DNA of 64,000 bases, taken from positions 52,663,459 to 52,727,458 of the forward strand of contig NC_071392.1 of the NCBI RefSeq assembly GCF_022682495.2. The letters run 5' to 3'. Below the pieces are notes generated by a model. That model was given only the letters and a program-made list of their open reading frames with translations. It had not been told where the DNA came from and did no database searches. Source of the stretch: Desmodus rotundus. Taxonomy: Eukaryota > Chordata > Mammalia > Chiroptera > Phyllostomidae. The position numbers and the translations under genes were made by a program. Positions within the stretch are counted from its first letter, which is position 1; each line of letters opens with the position of its first letter. This document shows, piece after piece, positions 1 to 11,544 of this stretch.

Positions 1-1325
1 TACTGAAGAGCATACTCTGGTGTTCCACCCAAGACAAAGGCAGCATTTTACTAAAAGTACTTAATAGCCCCCTCTCATTCTTTTCTCAGGCCTTCTTTAA
101 AGAATGTATTTTTTATTTTGAAAATTATGAATGTTTCTTTATGTTTGAGGTTCCAGGTGAACTTTTCTTTTGACTCTTAAGATTTCTGTTTTACACTAGT
201 TTGTCTGATGAGTTTCAAGCTGTTAAAACTTTAAATTGTTAAAAGCATGTATTACATACTGTGGCATAGCAAGTAGTAAGACAAAACGCCTGTTAGTGTA
301 AGTGAAGGGAATAGTGAAGTGAAGGGAAATTATAATGAACACTGACAATGTTTTGGAGAATTGTTAGTGCATTGTTGACTACAGAATTGAGGAACTCCAA
401 TTATGGATGGACAAGAGTAACCAAAGATGATGCTAGGTTCAATACAATGTTTCTATTCTTACCCTTACCAGGAAGGTACAAGGTATAAGAAACTAAATTT
501 TTAAAAATTGAAACTTAGCATTTTTGTACACATGATGTCAGTTGTTCTTTATGTCAGCCAAGAGACATAAGTGGGATAGGTGCTCTTTATTGACCATCAT
601 ACCCATATCCATACCCATAACTTAAGATTTCAGCACAAACTAATAACTATGTTGCTTTGTCTTAAATTATTATTTCAAAAAGTATTTGTTAGCAATAGCA
701 TTTTTATGAAACTTCAGTTTGCTAAGTTTCTGCATAATTATTTTTAGTTCCCATGTTCCTTCTGTTACCATATAGACCAAACCCATGAAGGTCTTTACAC
801 ATCAATTATGTACCTCTTTCTGAAATGCACAGAGAATTGCCTTGGTTATTCCTTTTACATTTGGTTACATTTTAAAATAAGAGATCGCTCCCTACCCCCA
901 ACATTGAATTTTGAAACATTTCAAACCTACAAAAAAAGTTGAGTTGTAAATTGAATTACTTTATTCACCAATTACCAATTATTGTTTTGCCACATTTGCT
1001 TTGTCTAAGTATAGATGCTTTATTTTCCTAAATTATTTGAAAGAAGGTTGGAAGCATGAGAATTTACCTCTGTGTAATTCAGCTTGCATCTTCAAAAAAT
1101 AAAGGCATACTCCTGTATAACCATAATACTATTGTAACACCTAAGAAAATGCCTAGAAGTAGAGTGCTTGATTGGATGGTTTGTTTGTGTGGTTGTTTAA
1201 ATTTTTGATTTTTCTTTTTTCTTTTTTTGATTTTTTTTGTTTCTTTAATTTTTTTTGCCTTTTAATTTATTTTTAACATTTTATTTATTTATGTATTTGG
1301 ATGGTACATTTATATTTAACCTTTT
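1..1325. other. AT-rich non-coding sequence, inferred RALA intron 1
   Basis: I recognise no gene or clear transposon here. The stretch 1195-1315 is a T-rich low-complexity run. The block is assigned to intron 1 only because RALA exon 2 lies downstream and no promoter-like CpG-rich exon 1 is seen anywhere before it. Confidence 0.5.
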
Positions 1326-1342
1326 AAGAAAGTGCCAAACTG

Positions 1343-1676
1343 AACTGGAGAGCATTATGCTAAGTGAAATAAGCCAGGCAGTGAAAGACAAGTACCATAT
1401 GATCTCACCTATAAGTGGAACCTAGTCAACAAAACAAATAAGCAAGTAAAAATATAACCAGAGACATTGAAATAAAGAACAAACTGACAGTAGCCAGCGG
1501 GGATGGGATAATGGGGGAAAGAAGAGGAAGGATCTTCAAGGAGCACGTATGAAGGACCTGTGGACAAAGCCAAAGGTGGGTAGGATTGAGGGTGGGAGGT
1601 GGAGGCAAGTGGGGTGGGGGAGAATGGTGGGGGGAGAAATGGAGACAACTATACTTGAACAACAATTAAAAAAAGA
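1343..1676 (+). mobile_element. 5'-truncated L1 3' end
   Basis: The insert resembles the 3' terminal part of a bat L1: it starts in the sequence just after ORF2 (gctaagtgaaataagccagg), has a G-rich 3' UTR (ggtgggaggtggagg), and ends in gaacaacaattaaaaaaag. It is flanked by a perfect 17-bp target-site duplication, aagaaagtgccaaactg, at 1326-1342 and 1677-1693. This is textbook target-primed reverse transcription with 5' truncation. Confidence 0.9.
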
Positions 1677-2110
1677 AAGAAAGTGCCAAACTGTTTTCCA
1701 AAGTGTACGTTTTGGATTCCCAGCAGTGATGTTTGAGGGTTCCAGTTTCTCTGCATCTCTACCAATTGTATTACTATTATTATCATCATCATCATCATCA
1801 TCATCATTATTGTAATTCTAGTGGGTATAAAATGGTATCTCATTGTGGTTTTAATTTTCATTTCCCTAATGACTGATGGTGTTTGAGCATCTTTTCATGT
1901 GGTTATTAGCCATTCACATATTTTCTTTAGCAGAATGTCTACTTAAATCTTTTGCCTATTTTTTAAAAAGTGGGTTTTCTCCTCATTATTGAGTCAAGAG
2001 TTCTTTGTGTATTCTGGATACAAGTTCTTTATTAGTTATGTGATTTGCAAAGATTTTCTCACAGAGTGCTATGCATTTTATTGTGATGATGTTAACCATG
2101 AACCATGCTT
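1677..2110 (-). mobile_element. Old L1 fragment, antisense
   Basis: The text matches the familiar antisense of mammalian L1 3' sequence: ggtatctcattgtggtttta, then agcatcttttcatgtg and cttttgcctattttttaa. It contains a (TCA)n tract at about 1778-1808. The young L1 at 1343-1676 inserted into it, so it is older. Divergence is high. Confidence 0.75.
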
Positions 2111-2620
2111 AATTTTTTTAATTTGCCATGGGACTTTTTGTGGGGGCTGGAATATAGGTAGATTTCTGTTCTTAATTCTTCCATATGCCTGGTATTAAAG
2201 CAGAGTCAATGGCAGTGATAGTCACCTTCCTCTTTTTTCTGCATTTAAGCAGTGAGAAACTATTCCTTTCTCAACCACAAGAAGCAAATAGAAATATACC
2301 ATAAGTATTAGGGCTCTTTTAACGGTTGCAAGAGCCAGAAATCCAATTTACCCTACCTTAAGCAAAACAAAATTTTGCTATTTTTCTCTCCCTTCCTCAG
2401 CTCTGCTTCTTTCTTCATTCTACTGACAGACTTCATGTAGTATGGCCACTTTCGTCTCCAGATTTCAGTTCTCAATAACAGCAGGAAGAGCCAATCTTCT
2501 TCACTAGCCCTACCAAAAGAGCCCAAGAAATGGAGTACTCTGGGTGGCCTGGGTCTCTTGCTCTGCTTTTGAGGAAGGTGGAACAGCCTGATTTATAGTC
2601 CTGTTATAATTCAATATGGA

Positions 2621-2826
2621 GCCCAGCTAGTGTGGTTCAGTTGGTTGGGCATTATCCTGCAAACAGAAAGGTCGCTGGTTCAATTCCTGATCAGGGCACA
2701 TGCCTGGGTTGCAAGTCAGGTTCAGTCCCCAATTGGGGCATGTACAGAAGGCAGCTGATTGATGGTTCTCTCTCACATCTATGTTTCTCCATTTCTTTCT
2801 CCTTCACTTCTCCTCTCTCTAAAATA

Positions 2827-2868
<42 letters not shown>
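2621..2868 (+). mobile_element. Ves-type bat SINE with (AAT)n tail
   Basis: tRNA-derived 5' part with A-box-like ggttcagttggttgggc and B-box-like ggttcaattcc, then the typical pyrimidine-rich 3' body ctctctctaaaataaat. The tail has expanded into about 15 AAT units (about 2826-2868), a microsatellite that could be polymorphic. Confidence 0.92.
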
Positions 2869-2869
<1 letters not shown>

Positions 2870-3016
2870 CAGTAAGGAGAGGAGGTTCCCTCTAGAGGAA
2901 GAGGTACTGTCCAAATAGGTAATATGTCCACCACTTTGGGGATGGTGCTAGGGATGTTGTGTCTTTTTGTCCACTTTTATGAGAGTAAAACAAAAGTAAT
3001 GAATAGAAGGTTAATA

Positions 3017-3128
3017 CAGGGTAGAGCAGAAGTAGGTTTACAGTTGTGTGTATGGAAAAGAATACAATAATAAAAATAATACAAGAATAAACTGTTTTGC
3101 ATACTTACAACTGTAAACCTACTCTTGG
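3017..3128. mobile_element. Short mariner-type MITE
   Basis: A 112-bp element with inverted termini: gtaggtttacagttgt near the left end and acaactgtaaacctac near the right end are exact reverse complements. The left edge follows a TA dinucleotide (3015-3016). The right outermost bases look degraded. There is no coding capacity. The family name is not certain. Confidence 0.75.
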
Positions 3129-6100
3129 AAAAAATCATGTTTGTTACCTGATAATTTGTTACATAATTATCAGGTTAGCATTGTTAATGTAGGTTGTCAG
3201 CCCTTCACCTCTATGGGAGGTGGGAAGAGGTATGTAGAATGCTTTAGGTTAAACCAAAGATCACATAAGTTTGCTTAAATAAGAAAAAGTGCTACTAGTA
3301 AAGGTTAATTTCTCTTGAGCATTCCTTTATGTATTTTTCTTTAGTTCTCTGAATGGAGGTATACCAACTGTCTCAAGTTCCTACATTCCTACAGATTGCT
3401 GACATCAGTTTTTTTTATAATTAGTTTCCTTCCTCTCCTCTTTCATTACTTGGACTCTCAAACTTTGTCAGTGTCCATATTTTATATGATTCATCTTTGA
3501 AATGATTTTTTTTAAGTAAGGATAGTTCCCGGTTCCTTTTTATGACATTGGGTATATGATGTGTATGCTGATGGTAATGACAATCTTGATGTAATTGTGA
3601 TTTTCCTGCTCAAAAAAGGAATATTTTTTATCACCTGAAGTATTTCTTATCTAAACTCTTAATACAGATAGAGCTGATATGTAAATACTGTCATGAAATT
3701 GAACCAGTAACTTTGGATACCATGTGGCATTTGTGTTTGCTTCCATACTCTTTCAGTACTCTTATTTTCAGTGTGAAAATGGAACTTCTGGTTTTGGATT
3801 ATCTATATAAAATGCATCATCTCTCATATAGTTTAGAATAGTCTTTAAAAGGTCGTCTAGTATATTCTTCCACCCTTTACAAAAATCTCCTCAAAATTAC
3901 CCAACCACTAGCTATCACTTAAACATTTGTAATGATTTTATGTAAATTTATATCATTTTTTTGATATTTAAGAGTCCATTCTTGTTTTGAACTGAAGTCT
4001 CTTGTCCTGTGACTTCTCTTTGTTCCTGATTTGCTCTCTGGAGAAACACTTAGTACAGGAACATATTTTTGAGTATTTGTCAAATGACTCATCTGTTGAC
4101 AGAATTTAGAGTAGTTATTTTATCTACATCTTTTTTCAAGTAATTGAAGATGACAGATAACTTCCTTGATGGCTTCCCAAAATGTCTGCCTGTTAGTTAT
4201 TTCCTTACCAAACTGATTACAGCCTTCTAAATTAATACAGTAACATTCACTTCTTTGTAGGTCAAATTTTACACCTTAAAATATGAAACAAATTTAGAGA
4301 AGAGGAAATTACTAGAATCTGCAGATTATCTTTTGTGGCCAGCCTTTAATCTAAGTGATTTCAGACTCATTATTTCCATTTAATCATTCAATCACAACCT
4401 TATGAGGTAAATTAGGAAAGTTAAGGCTACAGCATTAAGAATTACGAAGTAAGATTTTAAAAGTAAGATTTTAAAACTAAAATCTTAATCTTTAGGACCC
4501 AAAATCTTAGGTCCTAGTACTAAAAGCCACTATGCATCCCATGCTCAAGAAAATAATTAGGCCATCATTCAGAACCTACTTCACTTTTGTATCTATTACA
4601 ATATGCCTTTTAGCTTGCTTCCAAACAGTTTTTAGGGGTAAAGGGATGCTGCTGCTGAATGCAGCACATAGGTAGCAGTAATCAGTGAGGGACAACTATG
4701 AAAGGAAGGGAGGCAGAAGGACTATAAAATGACTATAGGAGAACTTAAGAGTTCCATATTCTGGGGCTATTGAATCCAAGAAAACTGCCCTGAACTCATA
4801 ATAGCCTCCAGGAATAGGATAATTATTGATCATTATAATTCTGGTTTATCAATTTTTTAAAAAAATTATTTAGTAAATTTGAGGAATTTGTGAGACATAA
4901 AATTTTGAACTCAAAATCTGTGTGTAATACAACTCAAAAATTAAAACACGGTCTTACCCAAATGCTGTTTCTGATGGCTCAGTTGCTTGTTTTTCTTTGA
5001 TTATTGTCTCTTTGGGATATTCTTAAGATTATTTTTCAGTGGGTGTATGTTAAGTATTAAGTATAATAAGATACCTGGTAAATAGTGGGTATTCATTCAC
5101 TGATTATTGATTTGGGAAGGTAATCTATGAATTTATCATCTATCATTTCTTGTAACTGGCTAAATTATCAAGGCTTTCCCATCTTGGATGTGTTAAGGTT
5201 TATCACATTTTGACTTCCCTTTATGTCTTAGCACATTCTGGTACACTCCCTCTGCTGTCAGTTGTTAAGTATTTAGAGAAAATATTAGGCTAAGTAAGAT
5301 AAACTATGTCTTATATTTTCCTGTAAAAATGTATATGAGTACTTTTTAAATTACCTAGTTAGCAGTTGCTTTCTTTTAGGTTAGGAAGTAGAAAAATAAG
5401 ACTGTATTATTCCAGAAATACCAGAATTTGTTTCATCATCTCATTTCCTTCCAAATCCCTGCTATAGATTTGGTAGCTCTTTTGCTATAAGTAGTCAAAT
5501 AGATATGGTCCTTAACTCTTATGAGTTTAAACTGTATGTAATTTTATTGTGTATTTAAATCTTTGATACAAGTATTTAGTTTATTTTTCAATAAAAAAAT
5601 ATTAGTTAAAATGTACAGTGCCAGAATATTTATGGGGTCTTTTTTTGATTGTTTAAAACCTTGAAGAAATCCTTGTCAGAGCATTACCACCATTGAGGAC
5701 TGTGGGATAGTAAGCTTATCTGTGTTTTTAGTGAAATTCTAGTAACTTCATATAAAAAAACAATTGCAGTGTTCGGTGTACAATGTATGTCACCATTTGA
5801 CAGATATTTGCAAAAGGTCGAAAACCCAATTTCTGCTTATAAATTACTTTGTGTTGTTTCTTTACATGGATAGATTAAGAAATATGATACAGGTAGAATT
5901 TTTGATAACTTTCTGAAACCTTAAAAATGTTAAATTCTCTTTGGTTTAAAATATTGAGACTATAATTGTGACATTGTTTGAGTTTAGAATTCAGGGCTCA
6001 TTTTTTCAACTTAATGTCAGTATAACATATTATCAAATAAATGAAAATGCCTAGGCACATTTTCTTTTTGTAGTTTATTTTTATAATATTAGTCAATAAA

Positions 6101-6304
6101 TGTACGTTTTAAGTCTGTGTCACAGGGTGGAGGTACCATAGCTGCGCTCAGAAAAAAAAAAAAAACATTTCCTTTTAAGGCAGCCATATGAAAGTAATTT
6201 TGAGATCAGACTTTTTACTAATATGTGTTTTTTTCATCCCCAAAGTGGAACATATTGGCAATAGTAGTTTTGTAAATGAAACAAGAAAGGAAAGAATAAT
6301 GGTA
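3129..6304. other. Non-coding AT-rich sequence
   Basis: Mostly unique sequence with no exon-like open frame. A weak MIR-like segment sits near 4345-4440 (ttaatcattcaatcacaacc, then ttatgaggtaaatt). Nothing else is recognised. Confidence 0.4.
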
Positions 6305-6313
6305 ATTGCGGTA

Positions 6314-6524
6314 TTTTTTTTTAAGATTTTATTTATTTAGTTTTAGAGAGAGGGGAAGGGAAGGAGAAAGAGAGGGAGAGAAATATCAATGTTTGGTTAC
6401 CTCTTGTGCGCCCTCTACTGGGGACCTGGCCTGCCGCCCAAGCAGGTGCCCTGACAGGGAATCGAACTGGCAACCATTGGGTTTGCAGCCCATGCTTGAT
6501 CCACTGAGCTACACCAGCCAGGCC
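6314..6524 (-). mobile_element. Ves-type bat SINE
   Basis: Antisense copy: T-rich tail at the left, agattttatttatttag, a GA-rich body, then the complement of the tRNA-like head ending acaccagccaggcc. The flanking 15-mers attgcggtatttttt (6305-6319) and attgaggtatttttt (6526-6540) differ by one base and look like a target-site duplication. Confidence 0.93.
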
Positions 6525-6828
6525 TATTGAGGTATTTTTTAACCTTTAGAAATTATAGCTTGTTTTGTTTGCCCTTTCTTTAATATTTGAAGCTGATCAA
6601 CATCCATTTAGTTAGTAGAGTATAAAGTTTTGAATAGGAGGCTATAACATTTTGGGGGAGACTGTATGATGTGATGAAATGAGCATAGCTCTTGCTTAAT
6701 AAATTGTTTGTTGAATGAATAAGTACATATTGTGTGCCGGGCACTCATTGTGCTAGATACATACAGGCAACAGGACATAATTTAGGCTTAACAAACAGGG
6801 AAAGCCTGATGCAGACTTTGGCCAGCAG

Positions 6829-7372
6829 TGTCCGTGGTGTTGTGGATGAGAGGAGACAAATTCACACAGACTACCAAAGTCCTGTGGAGAAAAAGGGATG
6901 GCACAGCCACTCTCTCAAGGGGAGAGCGCCTTGACCCTTACCTTGACAGGCTTTTATTGGCTTTCTAATAGCATACATCAAAGAAGGTTCTCATTCATTA
7001 TGCTTAAGTTTGCTTTAGGTAATTACTTCTTACAGATAGCTAAGGAAAGGATGTTACTGATTACTTCCTACAGATTAACAAAGAAAAAATGTCGCAAATG
7101 CAAGGGAACGATGAAAGTGATTGGTCTGGTTACACTTCAGTCCTTGGGAGAATTAGCACAGAATTCAGGAAATTACTTTAAAGATATGCAGTAAGCATTT
7201 GCTACTTCAGCTCTTGGTGAGGGCGTTTTAGCAAGAGCAAGTCTCCAAGCAGCCTAGGTATAATGCAGGCCTGGTTTCCCACAGGAGAACCAATCCATGG
7301 GTTTGGCATCCTGTGTGCCGCAACATGCCTATGGGGTTTCCAATAGGGCTGGGCTACATTTGCCATTCCACA
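6829..7372 (-). mobile_element. Candidate solo LTR of an endogenous retrovirus
   Basis: Read on the minus strand, the block begins TGTGGAATGG, ends CACGGACA (TG...CA ends), has a CCAAT-like motif in its first part and an AATAAAAGCC polyadenylation-like signal about 130 bases from its end. This is the U3-R-U5 layout of an LTR. It interrupts an L2-like piece at about 6700-6828. I cannot find a matching target-site duplication, so the borders are tentative. No gag, pol or env sequence is seen beside it. Confidence 0.5.
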
Positions 7373-7441
7373 CGGATAGGTTCCCTGTAAAAGCCTTCTA
7401 GGAAGTGATCACAAGGAGAATAAATAGGAGTTTGGTTAAAG

Positions 7442-7645
7442 CACAGATGGCAAACACAAGGCCTGTGGGCTGAATCCGGCCCTCCGCCTTGTTTTACCCG
7501 TCCCATCACCTTATTTCTACTCCAGCAGCACTGAGCTCCTTGCCCCTAGTTAAGGAGTAGTTACATTTATACAGCCCTAAAATTACATTCGGCCCTTTGA
7601 AGGCAACTGCAAGGCTTAGGTGGCCCCCAGGGAAAATGAGTTAGG
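7442..7645 (-). mobile_element. Non-autonomous hAT-like DNA transposon
   Basis: Contains ggcaaacacaaggcctgtgg at the left, taaggagtagttacatttat in the middle and ggcccccagggaaaatgagt at the right. This pattern fits a short hAT repeat with imperfect inverted ends as I remember it. The outer TIR bases are degraded and there is no coding capacity. Confidence 0.6.
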
Positions 7646-8283
7646 TGGATACGGTTTTGTTGGATGTTGAGTATTCAGTATTCAGGACTAGGACTAAAAT
7701 TCATGCAATGATTATAGTGACATATTCCTGAGGGGTATGGAGGAGAGAGAAAAGAGCCTGATAGGAGAGGGTAGGGAGAGCTGTAGGCACATCATAGAGT
7801 CCCTTATCTCAGGCCCTCAGTGAGCCATTGAAAAAAAATTAGGAAGCATTCTGATCACTGTTGCCTTTTGACTATTCTCTATATCAGTGCTTCTGAAATT
7901 ATCTCTGGTGAAGGACTATTTTTTAAAATGACTATACTTAGCTGATACTTCTATAAAATACAACAAAAATGAATTACTAGGAAAATGAAATTTTAAAAAG
8001 ACAAAGCAAGCCCATTTAAAAGCTGAACAAAATTATTGTCACATTTCTCTGTATGTTTCAATATATACTATCAAATTTGTTTTTTCTTTTTCATGAACTA
8101 GATATGCTTTGAGTACCTTTGCTGCAGAGGAGTTAACTATTTTTGATCATGTGCCCATCAGTTCAGGATTCTAGAAACTGCCATGTATGTATTGAATTTT
8201 AAATCATGCACATGTGTACATTATAAACCACAAAATATAAATTAGAAAATAATGAGAGGTTTTATAAGCTATTTTAAAATTTT
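7646..8283. other. Non-coding sequence, nothing recognised
   Basis: AT-rich with no gene-like open frame. A possible degraded DNA-transposon end near 7885 was not strong enough to call. Confidence 0.35.
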
Positions 8284-8520
8284 GCCCTGGCCAGGTGGCT
8301 CAGTTGGTTGGAGCGTCATCCCATGTACCAAAAGGTTGCGGGTTTAATTCCCAGTTAGGACACATAGCTAGGTTGCAGGTTCAATCCCCAGTTGAGGTGC
8401 ATAAGGGAGATAAACAGTTGGTGTTTCTCTCTCTCTCTCTCTCTCACTGCCTCTCCCTCTCCCTCTCCCCTTTTCTCTCTCTCTAAAATCAATAACCATA
8501 TCCTTGGGTGAGGATTAAAA
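8284..8520 (+). mobile_element. Ves-type bat SINE, ccttgggtgagg tail class
   Basis: tRNA-like head gccctggccaggtggctcag, B-box-like gggtttaattccc, and a (CT)n body at about 8426-8482. It then has the 3' tail tatccttgggtgaggattaa instead of the simpler AATAAATAAA tail. The copy at 31019 has the same tail. Confidence 0.93.
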
Positions 8521-9224
8521 TACATAAACAAAATTATAAAATATTATTTTAATGGTATAAAAATATTTTGTTTGCACTAAATTACTTTAATGAGCAGTGT
8601 AATTAAATGTACTTGATTATAACTTCTGAAAGTCTTGGCTCATTCATACAACAAATAATTAGCATGTTAAATCATCATGTTGTGCACATTAAATATATAC
8701 AATTTCTCTTTGTCGGTTATATGTAATAAGGTTGGAAAAGTTCAAAATAAATGTAACAATTACCTACGTCTTGTTCCAGGAGTTAGGGTTATATAGTACA
8801 CTGTAAAATATACAAAAATTCCTGCTTATGTAGAGTGTTCATTGTAGTGGAGGTTAACTCTTTGTGATACGGTGATTCAGAGGTCTTGGTTTTAGGTTCA
8901 GTCTGTTTTATATTTGTTTTAATGGCTGTCATAGTTGAAATAGATGTCTCATAAAGATATATAGATCAGAATAGGAGAATTAGCTGTTGGTTATGTTTCT
9001 TTAGTGATAGTGCTCAGTTTCAGTTTTATCTACAATTAAGGACAGATTTTTAAATGAAATTTATTTTCATTTTCCTTGTCAGTCTTTCTTTCAGATTCAT
9101 CAAAAAGTGTTCCTTTTTTATGAGTATGCTTTTAATAAATGTTTTCAAAATCCAGTGACACGGTAGATTTAAACAGTTTAGAAATTAATTTTCAAGTTGG
9201 TGTTTTGGCAAGATCATCTTTCAA
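8521..9224. other. Non-coding AT-rich sequence, nothing recognised
   Basis: No open frame of interest and no repeat that I can name. Confidence 0.35.
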
Positions 9225-9339
9225 AGTGTGCGCATTTTACACAATTACATGTATAACAGTAAAAGCTTGCCAACTCCATTAGTGAATGGCCTTTCCATTC
9301 ACTAATACCACACTGCCTGAATTATTGTAGCTTTATAAT

Positions 9340-9535
9340 GTTTTTTTTTTTAAATCCTCACCTGAGGACATTTTTTGCATTGCTTTTAGAGAGAGAAAGG
9401 AAGGGAGAGAAACATCATGTGAGAGAGAAGCAGCGAATGATTTGCCTCTGGTATGAGCCCTTACCAAGACTTGAACCTGTGACATTTTGGTTTACGGGAT
9501 GATCCTCCAACCAGCTGAGCCACTTTGGCCAGAGC
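9340..9535 (-). mobile_element. Ves-type bat SINE
   Basis: Antisense copy with a T-run at the left, aaatcctcacctgaggac (the complement of the ggtgaggatt tail class), a GA-rich body and the complement of the tRNA head ending cactttggccagagc. The motif tgtagcttta occurs on both sides (9326-9335 and 9539-9548) as a target-site duplication. Confidence 0.88.
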
Positions 9536-9585
9536 AACTGTAGCTTTAAACATCCTGATAGTCAATAGAGTAGGAGTCAGCAGAC

Positions 9586-9789
9586 TTTTTTTTTTTTTTT
9601 TGAGATTTTATTTATTTGTTTTTAGAGAGAGGAGAAGGAATGGAAAGAAACAGTGATGTGCAGAGAAACATCCCTCTGTTGGTTGCCTCTCGGACACGCC
9701 TGCAGTCATGATCCCTGACCAGGAACTGCACTGCTGGGCCTTTGGTTCGCAGGCTAGTGCTTAATCCAATGAGCTTTACCAACCAGGGC
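9586..9789 (-). mobile_element. Ves-type bat SINE inside hAT element
   Basis: A T-run, then gagattttatttatttg, GA-rich body, and the complement of the tRNA-like head ending accaaccagggc. The flanks gcagacttttt and gcaaacttttt look like target-site duplications in the hAT sequence. Confidence 0.92.
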
Positions 9790-10179
9790 AGCAAACTTTT
9801 TTTTTAAGGGCCAAATATTGGATATTAAATGTTACAGGCTTTGCAAGCCAGATGGTCTCTGTTATAACCAAGTACACACCTCAGCTGTTGTAAATAGAAA
9901 GTAGCTGTAGACAATACGTAAGCAGATGGAGTGGTTATGTCCCAATAAAACTTTATTTACAAAATGAGGAATTTTGCTATGAACATAAAACTGTTCTAAA
10001 AATATAAAGTATTAAAAAAGAAATGCAGACAGAAGAAACAGCATAACTTTGTATCGTTCCTGCCAAATATGCATAATCTGAATATAATCATCAGACAAAA
10101 ATCCTTTGAAGATATATTCTACAAAATAATTGACTCGTGATTTTTCAAAATTGTTAAGTTTTTGAAAGTCAAAGTTATA

Positions 10180-10520
10180 GGGCATTCTTCCAGACTGAAT
10201 AAGACCAAAGAGATGCCATAACTAGATACAACACATTATTCTAACCCAGTGTAGAATTCAAGATTCTCCACTGGATAAGGTCTGAGGATTCTGTGGTAGG
10301 AATGTATTAATGTTTATTTCCTAATGATGATAGCAGTAGATTGTCTGTTTAAAGTGTTCAGGTGAGATGGAGCATCGTATCAGTAACTTACTCCCAAATG
10401 GCTTAAGGGAAGAAAGGTTTTTGTATTGTACTGGTAATTTTTCTGTAAATTTGAGTGTTTCAACAATTTTTTTAAAAATGTGTCTTATGAAAAATTGAAT
10501 CAACTTACAGGAAAAAAAAA
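10180..10520 (+). mobile_element. Old L1 3' end, sense, inside hAT element
   Basis: Contains gactgaataagaccaaagag, cagtaacttactcccaaatg and tttttctgtaaatttgagtg, which resemble the 3' UTR of old L1M-class elements, and ends near an A-rich run (10510-10523). Confidence 0.6.
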
Positions 10521-10824
10521 AAACAAACCGCAACCTAGTTTGCCAACCTCTGCAGTACTTTGATGCTGTTCTTCAAAATCATCTTGGATGTTCTTGGCGT
10601 TAGCATTTTTGTACAAATTTTTAAATTAGCTTGTTAATTTTTACAAAAAAAAACGTGGTGGGATTTTTATTGACTGCATTGAATCTATAGGTAAATTCAA
10701 TGGGGAAGATTAACATTTTTACAGTAATGAGTGTTCAAACCCATAACCATGACCTATAGTATTGTTTAAGTCATCTTTAAAATTTCTCTTCATTGTTTTA
10801 CAGTTTTTTATGTAAAATCACCAT

Positions 10825-11402
10825 CCTCCAAAATGCCCAGCAAAAATGTTTGTCTCTAGGTATTCAATCCCTTGTGTTGGTTTCCTTACACATTGATAGG
10901 GCCAACCAAATGACATTGTGTGACTTTTAAGACTGTCATAAAAGACAATTGCAGAAGTTGCAGCATCTGCTTTGTTCACTTGAATCACTCTGGAGGAAGC
11001 CAGCTGTCATCGGAGGCCTCCTGCCACAATAGCCATTGTTAGTGAGCCATCTTAGAAGCAGATCCTCCGACTCTGTTTAAGTCTTCAGATCGCTGCAGTC
11101 TGTCATCAGTGTGTAAGAAACATCAATGTGTGGTTGCCTCTCGCATGCCCTGCACCAGGGATCCTGTCCTGCAACCCAGGCATATGCCCTGACTGAGAAT
11201 TGAACTGGCAACCCTTTGGTTCACAGACTAGCACTCAATCCGCTGAGCCACACCAGCCATGGCATGCCAACATCTCTTGGCTGCACCCTCATGAGGGTCC
11301 CTGAACTAGAGCCTTCTGGCTACGCTTCTCAAATTAAAATAAATGTTATTTTAAACCACTAAATTTTAGGGTAATTGGTTATGCAGCAGTTGATAATACA
11401 GT
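10825..11402 (+). mobile_element. MLT1-like MaLR LTR interrupted by a SINE
   Basis: Contains gggccaaccaaatgacattg, tctggaggaagccagctgtc and a typical MLT1-like end, tatgcagcagttgataatac. A Ves SINE interrupts it at 11113-11263. The left border is approximate. Confidence 0.7.
11113..11263 (-). mobile_element. Ves-type bat SINE, 3' body truncated
   Basis: Antisense copy containing gaaacatcaatgtgtggttg and the complement of the tRNA head ending gccacaccagccatggc. The usual T-rich tail is missing at the left end. Confidence 0.88.
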
Positions 11403-11414
11403 TATGTACATATT

Positions 11415-11544
11415 TTTTTTAAATTTTTATTGTTATTCAATTACAGTTGTATGCCTTTTCTCCCCATCCCTCCACCCCACCCCAGCTGAACCCACCTCCC
11501 TCCCCCACCCTCCCCCTTGATTTTGTCCATGTGTCCGTTCATAT
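11415..11544 (-). mobile_element. Young-type bat L1 3' UTR fragment
   Basis: Antisense of the L1 3' end: tttttattgttattcaatta, then a C-rich tract (caccccaccccagctgaacc) and ttgtccatgtgtccgttc. Only the last 130 bases or so are present. Confidence 0.8.

Larger units (their letters stand above)
9571..10552 (+). mobile_element. hAT-Charlie-like DNA transposon remnant with nested inserts
   Basis: The left end taggagtcagcagacttt and right end tagtttgccaacctctg are degraded inverted termini. Between them, agggccaaatattggatatt, cagatggtctctgtta and caataaaactttatttacaa match a common mammalian hAT repeat as I remember it. It contains a Ves SINE (9586-9789) and a sense L1 3' end (about 10180-10520). 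The exact family name is uncertain. Confidence 0.7.
9225..10820 (-). mobile_element. Old antisense L1 ORF2 fragment, split by later insertions
   Basis: Three pieces join into one antisense L1 segment: 9225-9345 (cattcactaataccacactg...), 9536-9570 (ctgtagctttaaacatcctg) and 10553-10820 (gctgttcttcaaaatcatct, then ttgactgcattgaatctata). The interruptions are a Ves SINE at 9340-9535 and a hAT element at 9571-10552. Confidence 0.75.
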
